Shown here: positions 12,401-24,900 of the stretch, in pieces | Layout: each line of letters opens with the position of its first letter | How positions within the stretch are numbered: the first letter of the stretch is position 1 | Assembly (NCBI GenBank): GCA_900708905.1 | Contig: CAADRB010000026.1 | Coordinates: forward strand, 2,870,120 to 2,934,119 | Length of the DNA: 64,000 nucleotides | Source: Hymenolepis diminuta | Lineage: Eukaryota; Platyhelminthes; Cestoda; Cyclophyllidea; Hymenolepididae | Direction of reading: 5' to 3' | Notes under the pieces: model-generated | Told to the model about the DNA's origin: nothing | The model's input: the letters and a program-made list of their open reading frames with translations, nothing else | Database searches by the model: none | Program-made: the position numbers and the translations under genes

Positions 12401-14747
12401 GAGGTTGGGTTTGACGATTTAAGAAATGGGAACCTACATTCATATGCATATTTATTTACTTTAACTTTGCTCTTATTCATCCTTCTTTTCCTGCCTCTGG
12501 AAAGAAGATATATCATGAAATTTGAACGTTGGGGCACTTGAACATGAAGTAATCAACTATACTTAAAAAGTTTACTCTAAATTCAAAAATCACGTTGTGC
12601 AAGCCTCTTTTAATGTTCTAACAATACATTCTACGTCTGCCCGATCCCTTTCCCTTAAACCACACTGGTTACTACTACCGTTCTTCTTGGTCAGATGAGA
12701 CATTGCAAAATCACTTTGTTTTGCCATGGATGGTGGAAAATATTCCCTTAATTTATCAATCTTTCACCTAAGACAGAAATAATTATGCACCTGTTCGTCT
12801 GATCTTCCCTGAATTATAAGAGGAAATAAATATGCCCAAATCACGTGTTGAGCTCACAAAGTCTTTAAGTTTTATGGCTCGGAAGCACCATATGATTGGC
12901 AGTTTGTTCTTTACCGTCCCCTTCGATTTTGGGCCTTTCATTTGATCAGCACTTTAGATTCGTAAAGGACATTTCCTTGTTCCGAATAGGGGAGGCGAAG
13001 TCACATTACAGATTACTTGAAAAAAAATTTCCCAAAAATCCAATGAAATTATGAGAATGTTATCGAGGTTATGTGGACACGAAAACTCAACGAATTCTCA
13101 CAAAACAATATAGGTAATTAAGTTCATATCACTTCTCAGACAAAATCAACATGTATTTTCCGCCTAGACTACTCCTCATTGAGAAAATGTGAAAATGATT
13201 ATAAAGATAAAAATAATAATAATTTATAACACAGACTTACCTCGAACAATTGCAGTATTTATATCATAAACTGTGTAAATTTTTAACTCCATTATCCATC
13301 TGGGTACGACCTCTGCAGGACGGTACTAGAATAGAAACAATGAAGGAAGGTTAATAGTTCATTTGAAATATGAAAGGTGAAATATGGTATATGTAATCTC
13401 AAGCTTTAGGAATATATAAATTATATTGATAAATTAATCGCAATTAAGGATTTGAAAAGTAACTAATCTTTTCTGAAACTTTAACGATAGATACCAGTAT
13501 GTATTCTGTTGTTTCCTTTAAATCGTTACGACTTGCGCTTGAAATCTAGACATGGAGAATGATATACAAATATAACCCTGGAAAATTTACCTAGTTTGTC
13601 TTTTAAGGAATTTTCAGAAAAGCTTATCTGAGGACCGAGGAAAGGAATACTTATAGTTTTCTTGGATAAAGATAACAGATCGAGAGACTTGGTAGAGGAC
13701 AAAGGAAACTTGTTCAGTTACTACTGTTTCAAACCTGGATTGAAACTTCACTAATCCAAGGTAGGACGGTGACGGAAGGTTTATATTTGGGAAGAACTGA
13801 GAAAAGGCGTAAACAGTAAAATGTGCGAAATGAAAAGACACATTTTATTATGAGGAAGTTAAATAACGGAGCAAAATCGATAAGCAACTTTAAGGCCGGG
13901 AAGGTGATTCGAGAGCAGAACTGAGGAAAGGAAAGGAAAGACAACTGAAAAAGATCGGAATGTGGATTAAGATAAAAGTTAAGCATAGGCAAGGGACAGT
14001 ATTTTTAAGTATGCTGTAAAAAAGCTAAAACTCAGGAAGCTCTATTTTTGGCTTAAACGGCAGGAACCTCGAACACCACCAATAACAAAGCTTTAAATTC
14101 TGACGCGCGTTTTTGTGTTTTGTCATTAGACTGACGTATATACAAATCCCAAGTCTGAGATTCAGAAGGGAAATGGTTTATGGCCACTGAGCTTAAGACT
14201 TTTGCTATTTACCATATATTTGTGAAAATGCGTAAGCATTTTCGCTTGATTTACACGTTTCAATGCACAAATTTGACTTTCAATTGCATTGTAATTTATT
14301 CAATCAAGTGTTCGGGAAATAAGTAGTTTAACCACATTAGTAGCTATTCATATCTCTATATACCAATATCAATGAAAACATTGTAATAAGTAAACTATTT
14401 ACCAGGCTTGAGAAACTCTGACTTTTGCGTCCAATTCGTCGTTTCCGGAGAAGAGCAGATTCCTTATCAAGTGCAGTCGATTGACTGTCCTCCATCGAAT
14501 TGGAGAATGGCTTGAGAACAAGATGCTGAAAAGATCCAGATCTTGAGCCTAAATCAAAGGAACCAGAAGCATTATCGGAGTGGTAGAATTCACTGGGGAC
14601 AGGGAGGCTGTCTGGTACTTTAGAAAAGCTGGATCTAGAAGGTTGAAGCGTCTGAGCAGTTGTTCCCTCATTTGCCAATCTCTTTCTCTCTCGTCTGTCT
14701 AGTAACTTTAGTCGGGCCTTTTCTCGCATACTCCTAAAACTACTCAT
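469..14747 (-). CDS. MCTP: MCTP-like protein (multiple C2 domains, two membrane regions), partly resolved
   Basis: Known MCTPs are ER or vesicle membrane proteins with three C2 domains and two C-terminal membrane regions. Resolved exons, 5' to 3': 14403-14747, 13241-13325, about 12197-12360, 11658-11794, 11142-11224, 10547-10697, 8455-9015, 7386-7534, 6410-6791, 5189-5330, 5008-5107, 4631-4732, 4483-4557, 4382-4405 (24 nt), 2203-2625, 657-778, 469-578. Phases agree along most of the chain. C2A spans 12.2-10.5 kb (GKTTMKASSSQQVWEETFQI). C2B spans 9.0-6.4 kb (STFDPVWNQTFTFNLNNYS, then ALIDISRLPFDFTQRIELEL). C2C spans 5.3-4.6 kb (KTLNPKWDKVF, DNEKYKDEFLGRVAIPLM). Membrane regions are in 2203-2625 (TAVWNFQPYMIPLGMIIGI) and 469-578 (WLTWFCLFFLVIFTLILYF). 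C2A and C2B lack the usual SDPYV aspartate, and C2B has a long insert. Unresolved: the joins at 13.2-12.4, 12.2-11.8 and 6.4-5.3 kb, and both ends. I chose the ATG at 14747; the frame is open further upstream without an ATG. Confidence 0.82.
1128..1350 (+). repeat. tRNA-SINE-like repeat, copy A
   Basis: Shares with the other copies the core 'catcggtgcatatccagtg', then 'ggttaagtctggttaata', then a 'gaatttgagtctctcacaag' block and a tail ending near 'cctaaatgagcatggaa'. The B box is degenerate. It lies in the large MCTP intron (779-2202), antisense to the gene. Its open frames (896-1340) have no coding features. Confidence 0.7.
5455..5510 (+). repeat. short dispersed repeat, partner at 18068-18112
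   Basis: The stretch 'gtggtcaataagttctgaga...cggacatgaacat' resembles 'ccggtcaataaggtctgaat...tggacataaaccc' near 18.1 kb. The match is short and was judged by eye. It may be a decayed mobile-element fragment or chance. Confidence 0.25.
8161..8265 (+). repeat. tRNA-SINE-like repeat, copy B (partial)
   Basis: Contains 'cagtggtcaacgtgctcttc', 'accaaattagaggtcatgag' and 'caccggtgtacatccagtaa'. These match the head and core of the family with the same order and spacing. The 3' half is poorly conserved. It lies in the MCTP intron between the exons at 8455-9015 and 7386-7534. Confidence 0.6.
11290..11420 (+). repeat. dispersed repeat, member 1 of a pair
   Basis: The block 'gcaattattggctaacggga' followed by 'cagccaatcatttatcacct' matches 'gcaattattgggtaatcagg' and 'cagccagtcattcatcacat' at 44612-44655. 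Weaker similarity extends upstream ('actcgaaaacttcatctcc' against 'actcgcaagcttcatccctc'). It lies in the MCTP intron upstream of the exon at 11142-11224. Confidence 0.5.
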
Positions 14748-16694
14748 TTGAAGTGCAGAATGCTGTGTTTGTGGTTCCCGGTTAACTAGACAACTCCTTG
14801 GAAGAGAGGATGATACTAATGAATGAGTCTGAGGGCGGATGTGTGTGCGTTTTTTATTTGGCACCAACACCACTCATCTGTTGTCACAATCCAAAGTCAC
14901 CACCAATCAGGGAGTCGCCTCTCTCAATTAATTTCAATTTGCACGTGGAGCGTACTACTGCTCTACTTTCTATTGGTTGAAATCGACCTTGAAAACGATG
15001 ATTAGTGGAGCGATTGGGGACTTATGATTGACTGACTGTTGCATCATCTACTATGCTTTGTTTTAATTGACCATCTGAAAGAGGTCGATATTAAGGCTAA
15101 AAACACCGATATAACAATTAATAAAGGAGATAACACTACTTATAGTGATTAATATTGATTACTATTGTTCAATTCAATGTTACTTTATTCAGAATACAAT
15201 AATTTAATTTCCTCAGAGGTTGGTGAAACAAACCAAATATCTTCATCTGTATTGTAAGATGTAGACACATAGGCTGTGAAGTAAATCGAAACTAGACTAA
15301 GCTAGCAATCACGTCGACGGATAGGAAGGCATTGATATCCAAAGCACAGTCACCCTCTACCACCAAATAAATAGATCAATAGTAATGAGACACACCGGCA
15401 AAAGGGTATACATGTGTGCTAATAGCATGAGTGACATGACCACCTCTGTATTCCCTCTCCCTGTTTGTTCTCCCCATTCCTCAACCTTCCAATGAATGCT
15501 TGTGCCTCCAGTTCATAGAACAAATCCTTCTATCTACGCCCGTATTATAAAATTGAAATAAAACATCATGTTCTATAACAAAAAAGGGGTTAAAATAGCA
15601 AAATAGTGTTATTTAAAAGTTTTTATTTTACTAGAACTCCCTTATGGAACCCGTGACCTTGAGTTTTACATGCAGTACTCGGAGGTTCTTGTCAGATTTG
15701 AATATGTACTTCTGTAATGACATATCGCAATCTGTCCACTCAAGAAACTGGTTTCCGAACTTTATAGTGTGCAGATAACTTGGTGTATATAAATATAGAT
15801 ATGAAGATTTAAAAGTCTGGATATAATTTGCCCTAATATCATCCTATATGTTTATACGTTGCAACTTTTGAGTGAGTTAAAAGGTTAATCTTGTGGTGAG
15901 AGGGATTTAGATGTCATTTTGTAACATGGTAAGCTGTAAGAAATTAAATTTGATATTAAACTAAGCATTCCATTACATGCCCATCAAATACAATTATTTT
16001 CACATATCTCTTAGGCAGAAACATTCCTGATTGGTCGGCATTCATTATCATTTGCCAATGTGACTGCTCAACCCAATTAAACTATGGCTATAATTGCTCA
16101 AGCCCCTTTTAACGAAGGTTGGATCTTTATTGAGAAAATAGAACTGCTTATAAATGGCTAGGATGAAAATGAATTGCTGCTTAGTCATTCTGCTTTGTTG
16201 GGCTTTTATAACCAGGCAAGAGCAGATAAGCCCAATGATTGATCATTAAGTTCACAAAGAACGAGTTCTGTTCAGAATTTATATAGAAAATAGTCTTGCT
16301 AACTTAGATCTTTCCCATTACTTAAGAAGTCAAAAGAGGGCTAGGACAAGTCTTATCGGCTTAAAATGGCAACATAGCAAATAAAATAGGAATAGATCAA
16401 ATGCATGAATTAGACTGAATCACTCCGCCTTATTGGATACCTCTAAATTAGCTGCAATCACCAGTAAGACTACTTTAAGGAGTCAGGCCATATTAGACTC
16501 AATATTCCCCCATAGGATTAATAATCTTCCCAGACTAATAGATTACATGAGCCTTTCTACGGTGAGAAGACCAGGAATGGGTTGGACAAAGTGGGCATTG
16601 AAAACGAATGAAAGAGGAAAGGAATAGAGAAGGAATTAGGAGGAAAGAGGAAAACCTCAGTAACAAATGGTCACAATTTGGATTTAGAGGAATA

Positions 16695-16803
16695 GGCAAA
16701 ATGAGGCATGATAAGGCGGTTGACCGATTTCGCGTTCTTTGTTGATTGGTGAGCCATTGACCATTGGAGTAGAGGTATGAGCTGGTAGGGTAGCAGATAC
16801 TAT
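16695..16803 (-). repeat. second dispersed repeat family, copy a
   Basis: Read on the minus strand it contains 'acaaagaacgcgaaatcggt' then 'caaccgccttatcatgcctc', matching 'acaaagagcgcgaaatcggt' and 'caaccaccttaccgtacatc' at 21309-21350. The upstream part ('agtatctgctaccctaccag') also resembles the other copies. It is intergenic, between MCTP and RECQL4. Confidence 0.6.
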
Positions 16804-17356
16804 GTCTTAATAAGTGGAAAACTCAATGTATATCCAAAATTTTTTCGATCTATCCGATCATAAAGTCATTTCAGCTGTTTATTCCCCCTCTTCTCCAGAC
16901 TGTTGTCGTTATGAAATAGGTAGAAAATAAAAGATATTGCCTGAAGAATAACTTTAAGAAAATCAGACACCTGGCTGATAGTAAAACTTTCTACAAAATT
17001 TGAGTATTTATTTATTCATCTTCCTTCTAGGTTTCTTATTTGGAAAATTGGGGAGCACTTGGGCTATTCTTGTTAGGAATAGAAAGCGCTAATTTAATAC
17101 CACAACAAACCAATTGGCTGGGACACATCCAATCGGTATTAACCGACAAAAGCTCTTTCGGATTTGGTTTGCAACTATCGGACCAATAAGTGGGCCCACC
17201 TTAAGTTCGCATATTACATCACAGTGTTTACATGGAAACGGTGTATTCATTTAAACCATGATATCTCTGATCGGGAGGTCGAAAAGGTAGATATGCGAAG
17301 TTTATTTTTTGAAAATGCCTAGAAACCGTTTGATTAAATTAGTTTCAAAACAATTA

Positions 17357-17402
17357 TCAGGGGTCACAAGTACGATTCCCATGGATAAACATCTAGTGAA
17401 TA
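17357..17402 (+). repeat. tRNA-SINE-like repeat, copy C (fragment)
   Basis: Only the B-box and core part is kept: 'caggggtcacaagtacgatt' then 'cccatggataaacatctagtg'. This corresponds to 'gaggtcacgggttcgat.cccatcggtgcatatccagtg' in fuller copies. It is short, so confidence is limited. Confidence 0.4.
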
Positions 17403-18971
17403 GATTAGTCAACCGTGAAACCTATTTTTTATAGGAGACTCCAGAATACTATTAACTTCATGGGACTTGAGTTTTCTTTTTAATGATTACATCTGAATCA
17501 TCTTTCGAACGGTTTCTGTTTCTTCTTCCTTCCCCATTTGCATATTTGATTAAAAATGTAATAAAAAGTGAAACGGAGCATTTATTTATCTCACTTTTAT
17601 AACAGTTTATTACCAGGGACTCTATAATAATGATGAACTCCGATCCAGGTATCCTAAATCATGATTTTTACCTCCTGATTCTATTAATATGAACGTATTT
17701 TGTTCTATAAAGCCTAAATACTCAAATTTAATATAGGTTGGTGGGTGAGAAGGGTTAATTTTACAAAGTTGTATATTTTTTATTCAGTATAGATAGCGGG
17801 CCGTAAAAGATATTTCTTTAAGGATCTCACTGCCCACTCAAACTATCTTAATTATATCGCGTGATAATGCATTACATATGCGGGCGTCGAAGAGATGCAA
17901 AAAAGTATTTACTTGCTCACTACCAGCCTGGAATCCAATTAGAGCCATTAGGATTTTCCAAATTTTGATATTGCCTAACAATGAGCACCGTCATATTAAT
18001 AAAGAGAATTGTTATTCTCCACTTAACCGAGATACAGATAAACAGAGGTAAAATGACTGACCACTGAATTAAATCAACCGGTCAATAAGGTCTGAATATT
18101 TTGGACATAAACCCATCCTTGAATCCGCGAATCAGTCCATGAAATTTTGACATCAGTCAGTCCAGTTATACAGATACCTACCAAGTAAATTATACTCCTT
18201 ATGAGGACATAGACAAGTCGGTACTTCCAAAATATGAAAACGTAAAGCCCTTGAAGCTGTTTCTCTTATCCAGGTGAGTAAAACTCGAAAAAAGCTCTTT
18301 TGTACTGTCGTGGGCAATATCTATGTATACTTATTACCGTCGATTTTGACTAACTTTTGTTTTATTCAGACAAAATCTATCAAAGTAAAAACTTTTGCCG
18401 CTTAAATAGTCTTGGAGTCTTTTATGATCAGTGCTGGCCCTTTAATAAATATAACTCACTTCAAAGACACTAGTTGGACAAGAAGACGTATACTTCTGAG
18501 TACAATATTCAATAAATAGAGGAGCTTTGAGGATCCCCGTAAATATTTCTCGAAATTATTTTTTAAAAAGCACACTACTTTAAATCATTTGGACTCATTG
18601 GCTGAATTCAGTCTGGGCCGGCTGTCAGACAAAGACATGGGCCCTTTTCCTCGTTTATCCAACGTACGTATTCAGATATTTTCCCGTCCTCTAACGATGG
18701 ATGCATTAAGCGACTCTGGAATGGGGATTCAGCCACCCTATAGATTCACGGTTAATAATTTAATTCCGGCTAGGAGTAGAAAGCGTAATCACACACCACA
18801 GTTTTTCTATCAAGTAGTTAAAACAAGATTTATCATCACACAACTAGGGAACGTTAAATAAATAACATTATGTTAAAATTATTTACAAAAAAGAAGTGCA
18901 CATATTTTAAAAAAATAATATGGACATGTAGGAAGAGACAGAGATTGAGATTTCGAAAGAATCTGACAACA

Positions 18972-21900
18972 TTAAAATGCAGTGTGAGTAGCAACAAGTT
19001 CCCGGGTAGCAATGCGTTGTAATTGGGGCCAATCGACATCAAGATGGGCGCGCCAGAATCGATACACCCGAGACCACGAGTAGGCCGGGAAATTGGGCGA
19101 GCCGATGCCATGAAAGATGTTGGCAATCACACGACCTGTCACCTGGCCACCCCTCACAGACTCGCCGTGCAGACACAAGAATTCTCCCACTGTTCGACAC
19201 ACAGATGCCTCCTAAAATAGAGACGCAAGGAGAAATGAACTATAAACAACGGGTAAACTACATTCTGTCCCGTTCGAGAAAAGGTCGACCCTATGTTCGA
19301 TCATTATTTTTCTAAGCTTATGTCTTAGAATGGAATCTCACACCTGCTGTATTATTAGTCGACCAAGAGACAGATCATTTCTCTTGTATCACAACTAAAC
19401 GTTTGTACTTACTTAATGTTAGCGACCATACCGGTTCTCGTTTGATCACCAAGGTTAAACTGCGTTAGATCGGATTAGTACACAGTGGTGGTGCAGTGGT
19501 TAACGTGATTGTCTGAGAAGTCCTTAATAAAGTATACCTGAAGTAGAATGCTAATTTCTCATAAGAATGATTCCAGAACACCTTCCCTTCACCCCAAATG
19601 AGTTTGAAAGATAAAATTTCCGTCATGTGTGTTTCGTGCTTGATTTTTATTTTAAAAAACGAATTAAAAACGGAATTATTTTAGAATAGGGAGTTACCTC
19701 TCGATCATGCTATAAGTATACGCAGACGGAGAAACTGATAAAAGAAGAAACAAGATATGAAAAGTAAAATTTCTTACTTAATTGATGCTCAAAGCGCCAA
19801 GACAATATGACCAGATCATAGTTTGTTAGGCTTCGACCTACTTGCAACATCCTAGAGCAGTCACTTAAATTAAAGACCGCGTCGATTTTCCATTTTGTAT
19901 TCATTTAAGAATAGTAGTAAAAGTATCTGATAAATAGAAACTTAAATATTAGAACCTTTGAAATCAAGCAAGGCTAATAAAAATATTAATATTTATTGAA
20001 AAAATTAACGTCCCACCTACTTAATAGAGATTTTTGAGGGATTCAAATTTTTCAACAGAGATTAGTGATAGTATGGCGGATTGAAATATCATTATCGACT
20101 CTTGGTAAAGAAAAACTCGTCGCAACGTACTTCTCAGGAATTGCAGAGAAAATACATTCTAAACCAAACTGGTTCATTTAAACTAATTAACAGAATAATA
20201 ATGATGAACGAGAATAAACTCAAAAATCTCAAGACTACCACTTTTTTCAAATCCCATTGTCTAAATATCGGTCTAGCGAAAACAAAGGAACTCAATTAGA
20301 AGATTGCATAATGTACAAATTATGAAGAGTAGTACTTACCTTTTCTTCTGTAATAGGCCTCGGCCAAGAAGCCATTACATCCTCTCCATCAATTGTCTCA
20401 CAGAAATGAGCCTCCACACGAGAGTGGAGTTGATCTGATTTACTCTGAACACTCTCAGCCCCGAAGTCAATATCATCAACACACCGAACGGCGACAAGAG
20501 CAATAGCAGACTGCAATTGAACAAGACTACGCAAGCCAGCTTGTTCCACCTCATCCAATCGGCGTCTTAGGTAGACAACCTCAGTGTCGAGTCTCTCAGT
20601 CAGAGAGGAGTCGGTGGGAAGAGGATGGACCCACAACCAGGTTGCCCGCGTGGATCCCATGAGAGACACACTGACTCCACTACGTCGTGGTACCCCAGAG
20701 GGTCCCGTAGTGTCCCATTCAAATGAACGGAGTTCACGTAACACGACATCAGGTTTCCACCCCCAATTATTGCACAGAAGAGGCAAGTCAATGGTCACTT
20801 CCCGCAAAGTTGGAGAAGGGAAGGGAATACCGGGGATGGTTTGGGATTTAAGGTGGCCCAGCCATGCGGACATTGCAAGACATCGACTGGAGACACGGGC
20901 CAGTTCAAGTGGACCACCATAACAACTGAAGATGACTTTCTATTGATGAAAAAAGGAAGATAAATTAACATTTTCATACGAAGGAGTGAAAATAACAGCT
21001 ATATAACAACATTGAAGGTTAACGGGTGTGTAGATTTGAAGAAAGGTTCGTTTAAACTTGGCATTTGCAAATTAGCCACCCCTAAGCTATGAGAAATTCA
21101 TAGATATTGCGACTGATTCTGTTAAAATACGGGTAATTGTAAGCATGTTTTGCAATTCTTTCACATTAATACGTACTAATTAATGAATAAATCAATCAAA
21201 ATAGTATATCCGAATGCGATCTGTAGTACCTGTGCCCACTGGCTCACAGACCTGCTCAGTCTCACTACGTATCTTGCGTCAACTGACTCACCTTTACCCA
21301 GGCATAGAACAAAGAGCGCGAAATCGGTCAACCACCTTACCGTACATCCTTTTGCCCGTTCATCGCAACTCTACCAGTTCCCTTCTACTCCTCCCTACTT
21401 TCCCCTCCCATTGGAAGAAAAACAAATTGAAGTGGCAAGATAAAGCCTTAGTGATCAAAAACCAATCCATAAGCACTGAACATCGTAGATAAGCATTTAC
21501 TGCAATCCAATGGACGAATCATAAAAGCTAAATTTCGGAACGTGAGCTACCCATTTAGAAAAGGTTGTGAAAATTGAATCCGGAAATCATGCAAGACTCT
21601 TTAATGCCTTGACGGTGGTCTCCTCCCTTTTATCATTTATAAGACTTTCTGCTTACCGATTTTTGTTCCTTTCCACAATTTCAAATTGGAAAAATATTTT
21701 GTGTTACTGCGGGATTTCATGGACAAACCATGAAATCTGAATTTCGGAACGTGAACTATCGATTTAATAAATGGGGTACAACCCGAACCCATAAAGCAAA
21801 TGAAGACTCTTTGATACTTCGACTTGCTCTTAGTGCCCTTTCTATCCCCTCCGTCTTATCATTTATTGAACTTTCTGTTAACCGATTTCCACTGTTTCTC

Positions 21901-24900
21901 TCATGTAAAAATTTTATTTGTTGTATTAATACGGGTAGATCGTTACTGTCGATCGGATTAACCATTTTAAAAATTATCCAAAGAATTTACAGTGAGTATA
22001 CCTAGAAAAATAGACACAAAGCAATGCAGAATTAGATGTTCTAATACTACAGACAAGATCTATAAAATGTTAACGTGGTAAATTCCAGTGAATGTCCTAA
22101 TTCATGCAAAAGGGACTAAATACGACAAAAGTTTTCGAATATAACCCCTAATTCTTATCTAATCAGATTCCAGTAGTCCTTCTGACCCATCAATAATGGG
22201 AAATAAAAATCGTGGCTTTTGAAATACCAATAAGCTTGAGGGAGTGTATTAAAAGTTATCAAGTACAGAATATGCAAGTAAAAGACGGGCAGGTTTTCTA
22301 AATTAAACATTAAATTTCTATGACTGCACCTTACAAAACAGTGCAAAAGTTTTACCAAACCGATTCATGTGAGTAGCAAGTTCAAGTCTAAAAGTTGCTT
22401 TAAAGATGGTATGGATATAACACATTATATTTCAAAAACTATACTACATAGAGAACTATACGAAAAAACCCGGAAATTTCCTCGGCAGTGTTTTCTCCAC
22501 CACCGCTCGACTGTTATCTATCCTAAAGTAGATAACCGAGAACAGAAAGTCTTGTTCTGAGGAGACAGTTAACGAAAATAGAATCGATCCTGTGGTCCAG
22601 TGTAAATTCCATAAAGAACCAGGAGAAATTACGCAAAATTTTAACTGAACGCATGTTTCTTTAAAGTCTATTTTCTGATACCTACTCGAAACAGATGAAA
22701 AAGACTAAAGGAAGATTTAGTTATTGACCGTAAGCAAATAGCGCAGAAGAGAAACGTTATCAGAATAAGGTTACCCTAAAGAGCATAGATTATAGATTAT
22801 AGGTTTTCTAAATAAAACGCACTTGTCAAACTGGTTCAGAGACTCTATTGAGACAAATACACAGATACCAAGTAATTAATCGGGATGATATTACGGAAGT
22901 GCGCGAAAGACTTACCGCAGGCCACGAGGGTAGAATCGACAATAACGGTTGCATATCCGTACGAAGATGCATATAGATAATCAGAGTGGCCAGACTCTCA
23001 GGTTTGATATCGAGCTCCTCAGCGATTTGATCAGGATCTAATGCAACCACTCGATTTCGCTTTCCAGCAATCAGATTAAGAAGGCGTTTGAGTTGCACTG
23101 TGTCTACATGGTTTGCGAATATGTGGCGACGTAGCTCGTTGGCTTCACGAGCCTCTTCAGGAGTTATTACGGACGCACCGCTTTCATCGGCATGCACTGA
23201 TTGCGAAGAGAAACCAGGTGGGAGGAATGTGTGGCAGTAGGACTGCTGACCGTTGCGACCCGCTCGACCAATTTCCTGCAAGTGTAGAGAAGAGCTAATT
23301 AGTCATTCGTCAAGGGAGACAAGAAGTATAAAACAAGTCTCAATGCGAGAATGAAATTGAAGCATTATCAGAGACCACTACTCCAACAACCCATCACGCT
23401 GTGAAGACAACGATGACTGAATATAACAGTGCTCAATATTTGTATACATTTTTTTATTATTTTAATAACTACCCATAGGAATGCAAATAAATTTACAATT
23501 TTTAACCGCAAGAAATAACTTGAATAAAGGGATGAGTAAAATAGTCCAATAAGGGGTAAAGAATGGAGAGATCAAATAGAAGCAGAAATTGAAATTAGGA
23601 GATCTGGATGCATCAGATTGTTCATTTAACCTTATTGGTACAGTTAATTGCGTTGTGACATTTCAAGAGAATGCGGTTAGCAGTTAAGGTATCCGATTTT
23701 CCCTCAGCAATTCTTCAGGCTATACCTTTTATCTTCTACCAACCCTCACTACGACAGCAGGATATAGAAAGAGATATAGTTGGAGAGCTTTATTGGACAT
23801 AGAGAAAACTCAGAGGGGTTGAGAGATAGAGCCTGTGTAAATGAGAGTGGAATGCAATGGATTTGTTACGTGTTTACAAGGCTGTATATTTAAAAGGAAA
23901 AAACACTTTTAAGTGAAATTGAGACATTGGGGGATAGACAAAGGAGGTAAGGTCTATGAATAGCCTTGACAACGGTCCTAATGCACATTGTGGCAGTGCA
24001 CCCGAAATTGATCGATAATAGAAATGGAGTTGAATCTTGGTAACATTACCGTTTCCAATGAACTTTGGAAAGTTGCACCTAAGTCAACCGAGTTCGTTAC
24101 TACCTCCACATAACTGAATGCAAAGAGAGACATTTTAATTAATTTGAGGATAAAGGAAGCCACACGAACCAAGTGCCCTAAAGTTCCAATTTTAGGGCTT
24201 GAGTACCAAATGTGTGATGTCCAGAGCCGTTTGATCAGTTGACTAAATCGAATGGTTGGTCGTGTTATCTGAATTATTTTGTCTTATTAGCCACGAGCAG
24301 CTAGTTGAGCGGTACCTAGGGCTATTTTAACTTATTAGTAGGACTTATTATTAGCTTGCTCAACCTCTTCGTAAAACTCGTAGACAATAAAGTGGAGAGG
24401 AGAGGATGGTTTCTCAGATTCCTTCGAATGATTCCACCAACGCTGAGAAGTCTAATTTTTTCACTTCAAAAAGCGGAAACTAGTCACATAAACTTCTAAC
24501 AATTTAGATGAAGACTAAGATTCACATAAGAGAATAGACAAAAGCTTTTAGGATGAATTCGCAAAAAATGATTACGAAAGAATCGTGAGAATATTTAAAA
24601 ATAAGGGTGGAACCACAACGAAATCATGAGATTCTAAAACAAGGTCGAAAAGGGGTATTGTTTGTAACTGAGACGATTATCCCATATGCTTATAAAGAGG
24701 GTAAGTCGATAAATCAGCCATTTATAGTATGCAACATTTTCAAAATCATGAATACCTTTTTGTTTCTGTTTTCTCATTATAAAAATTTACACTTATTTTC
24801 AGGTGGGTAGCAATATGTAAGTAGGAAAAAAAGACAAACAGTTATTTGAATTGCTAGGAATCATATTTTGCGAGTGAACAGTAATACAGATTAAGGTCAA

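Larger units (their letters stand above)
14748..18971. other. intergenic region between MCTP and RECQL4
   Basis: This spacer lies between two genes on the same strand. It holds the 5' flank of MCTP, one copy of the second dispersed repeat family (16695-16803), a SINE-like fragment (17357-17402), a pyrimidine-rich stretch near 15430-15500, and AT-rich sequence. The frames at 16433-16627 and 18589-18861 show no family similarity that I recognise. The RECQL4 3' UTR and poly(A) site must lie just below 18972, but I see no perfect AATAAA there on the minus strand. Confidence 0.5.

Noticed and set aside
14748..14873. longer MCTP N-terminus starting at 14873
   Set aside because: The codon at 14873 is GTG, not ATG. 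The first ATG in the frame is at 14747. The extension may be 5' UTR or part of a longer exon.
18589..18861. 90-codon plus-strand frame just beyond the RECQL4 stop
   Set aside because: It starts with TTG, has no recognised family and no clear splice sites. It may be a relic of something but cannot be supported.
20584..20922. 112-codon plus-strand frame
   Set aside because: Antisense shadow of the 600-nt RECQL4 exon 20340-20939, whose translation aligns with the RecQ4 C-terminal region.
21730..22005. 91-codon frame over the second tandem unit
   Set aside because: The paired first unit does not keep the frame, so the duplication does not conserve a protein.
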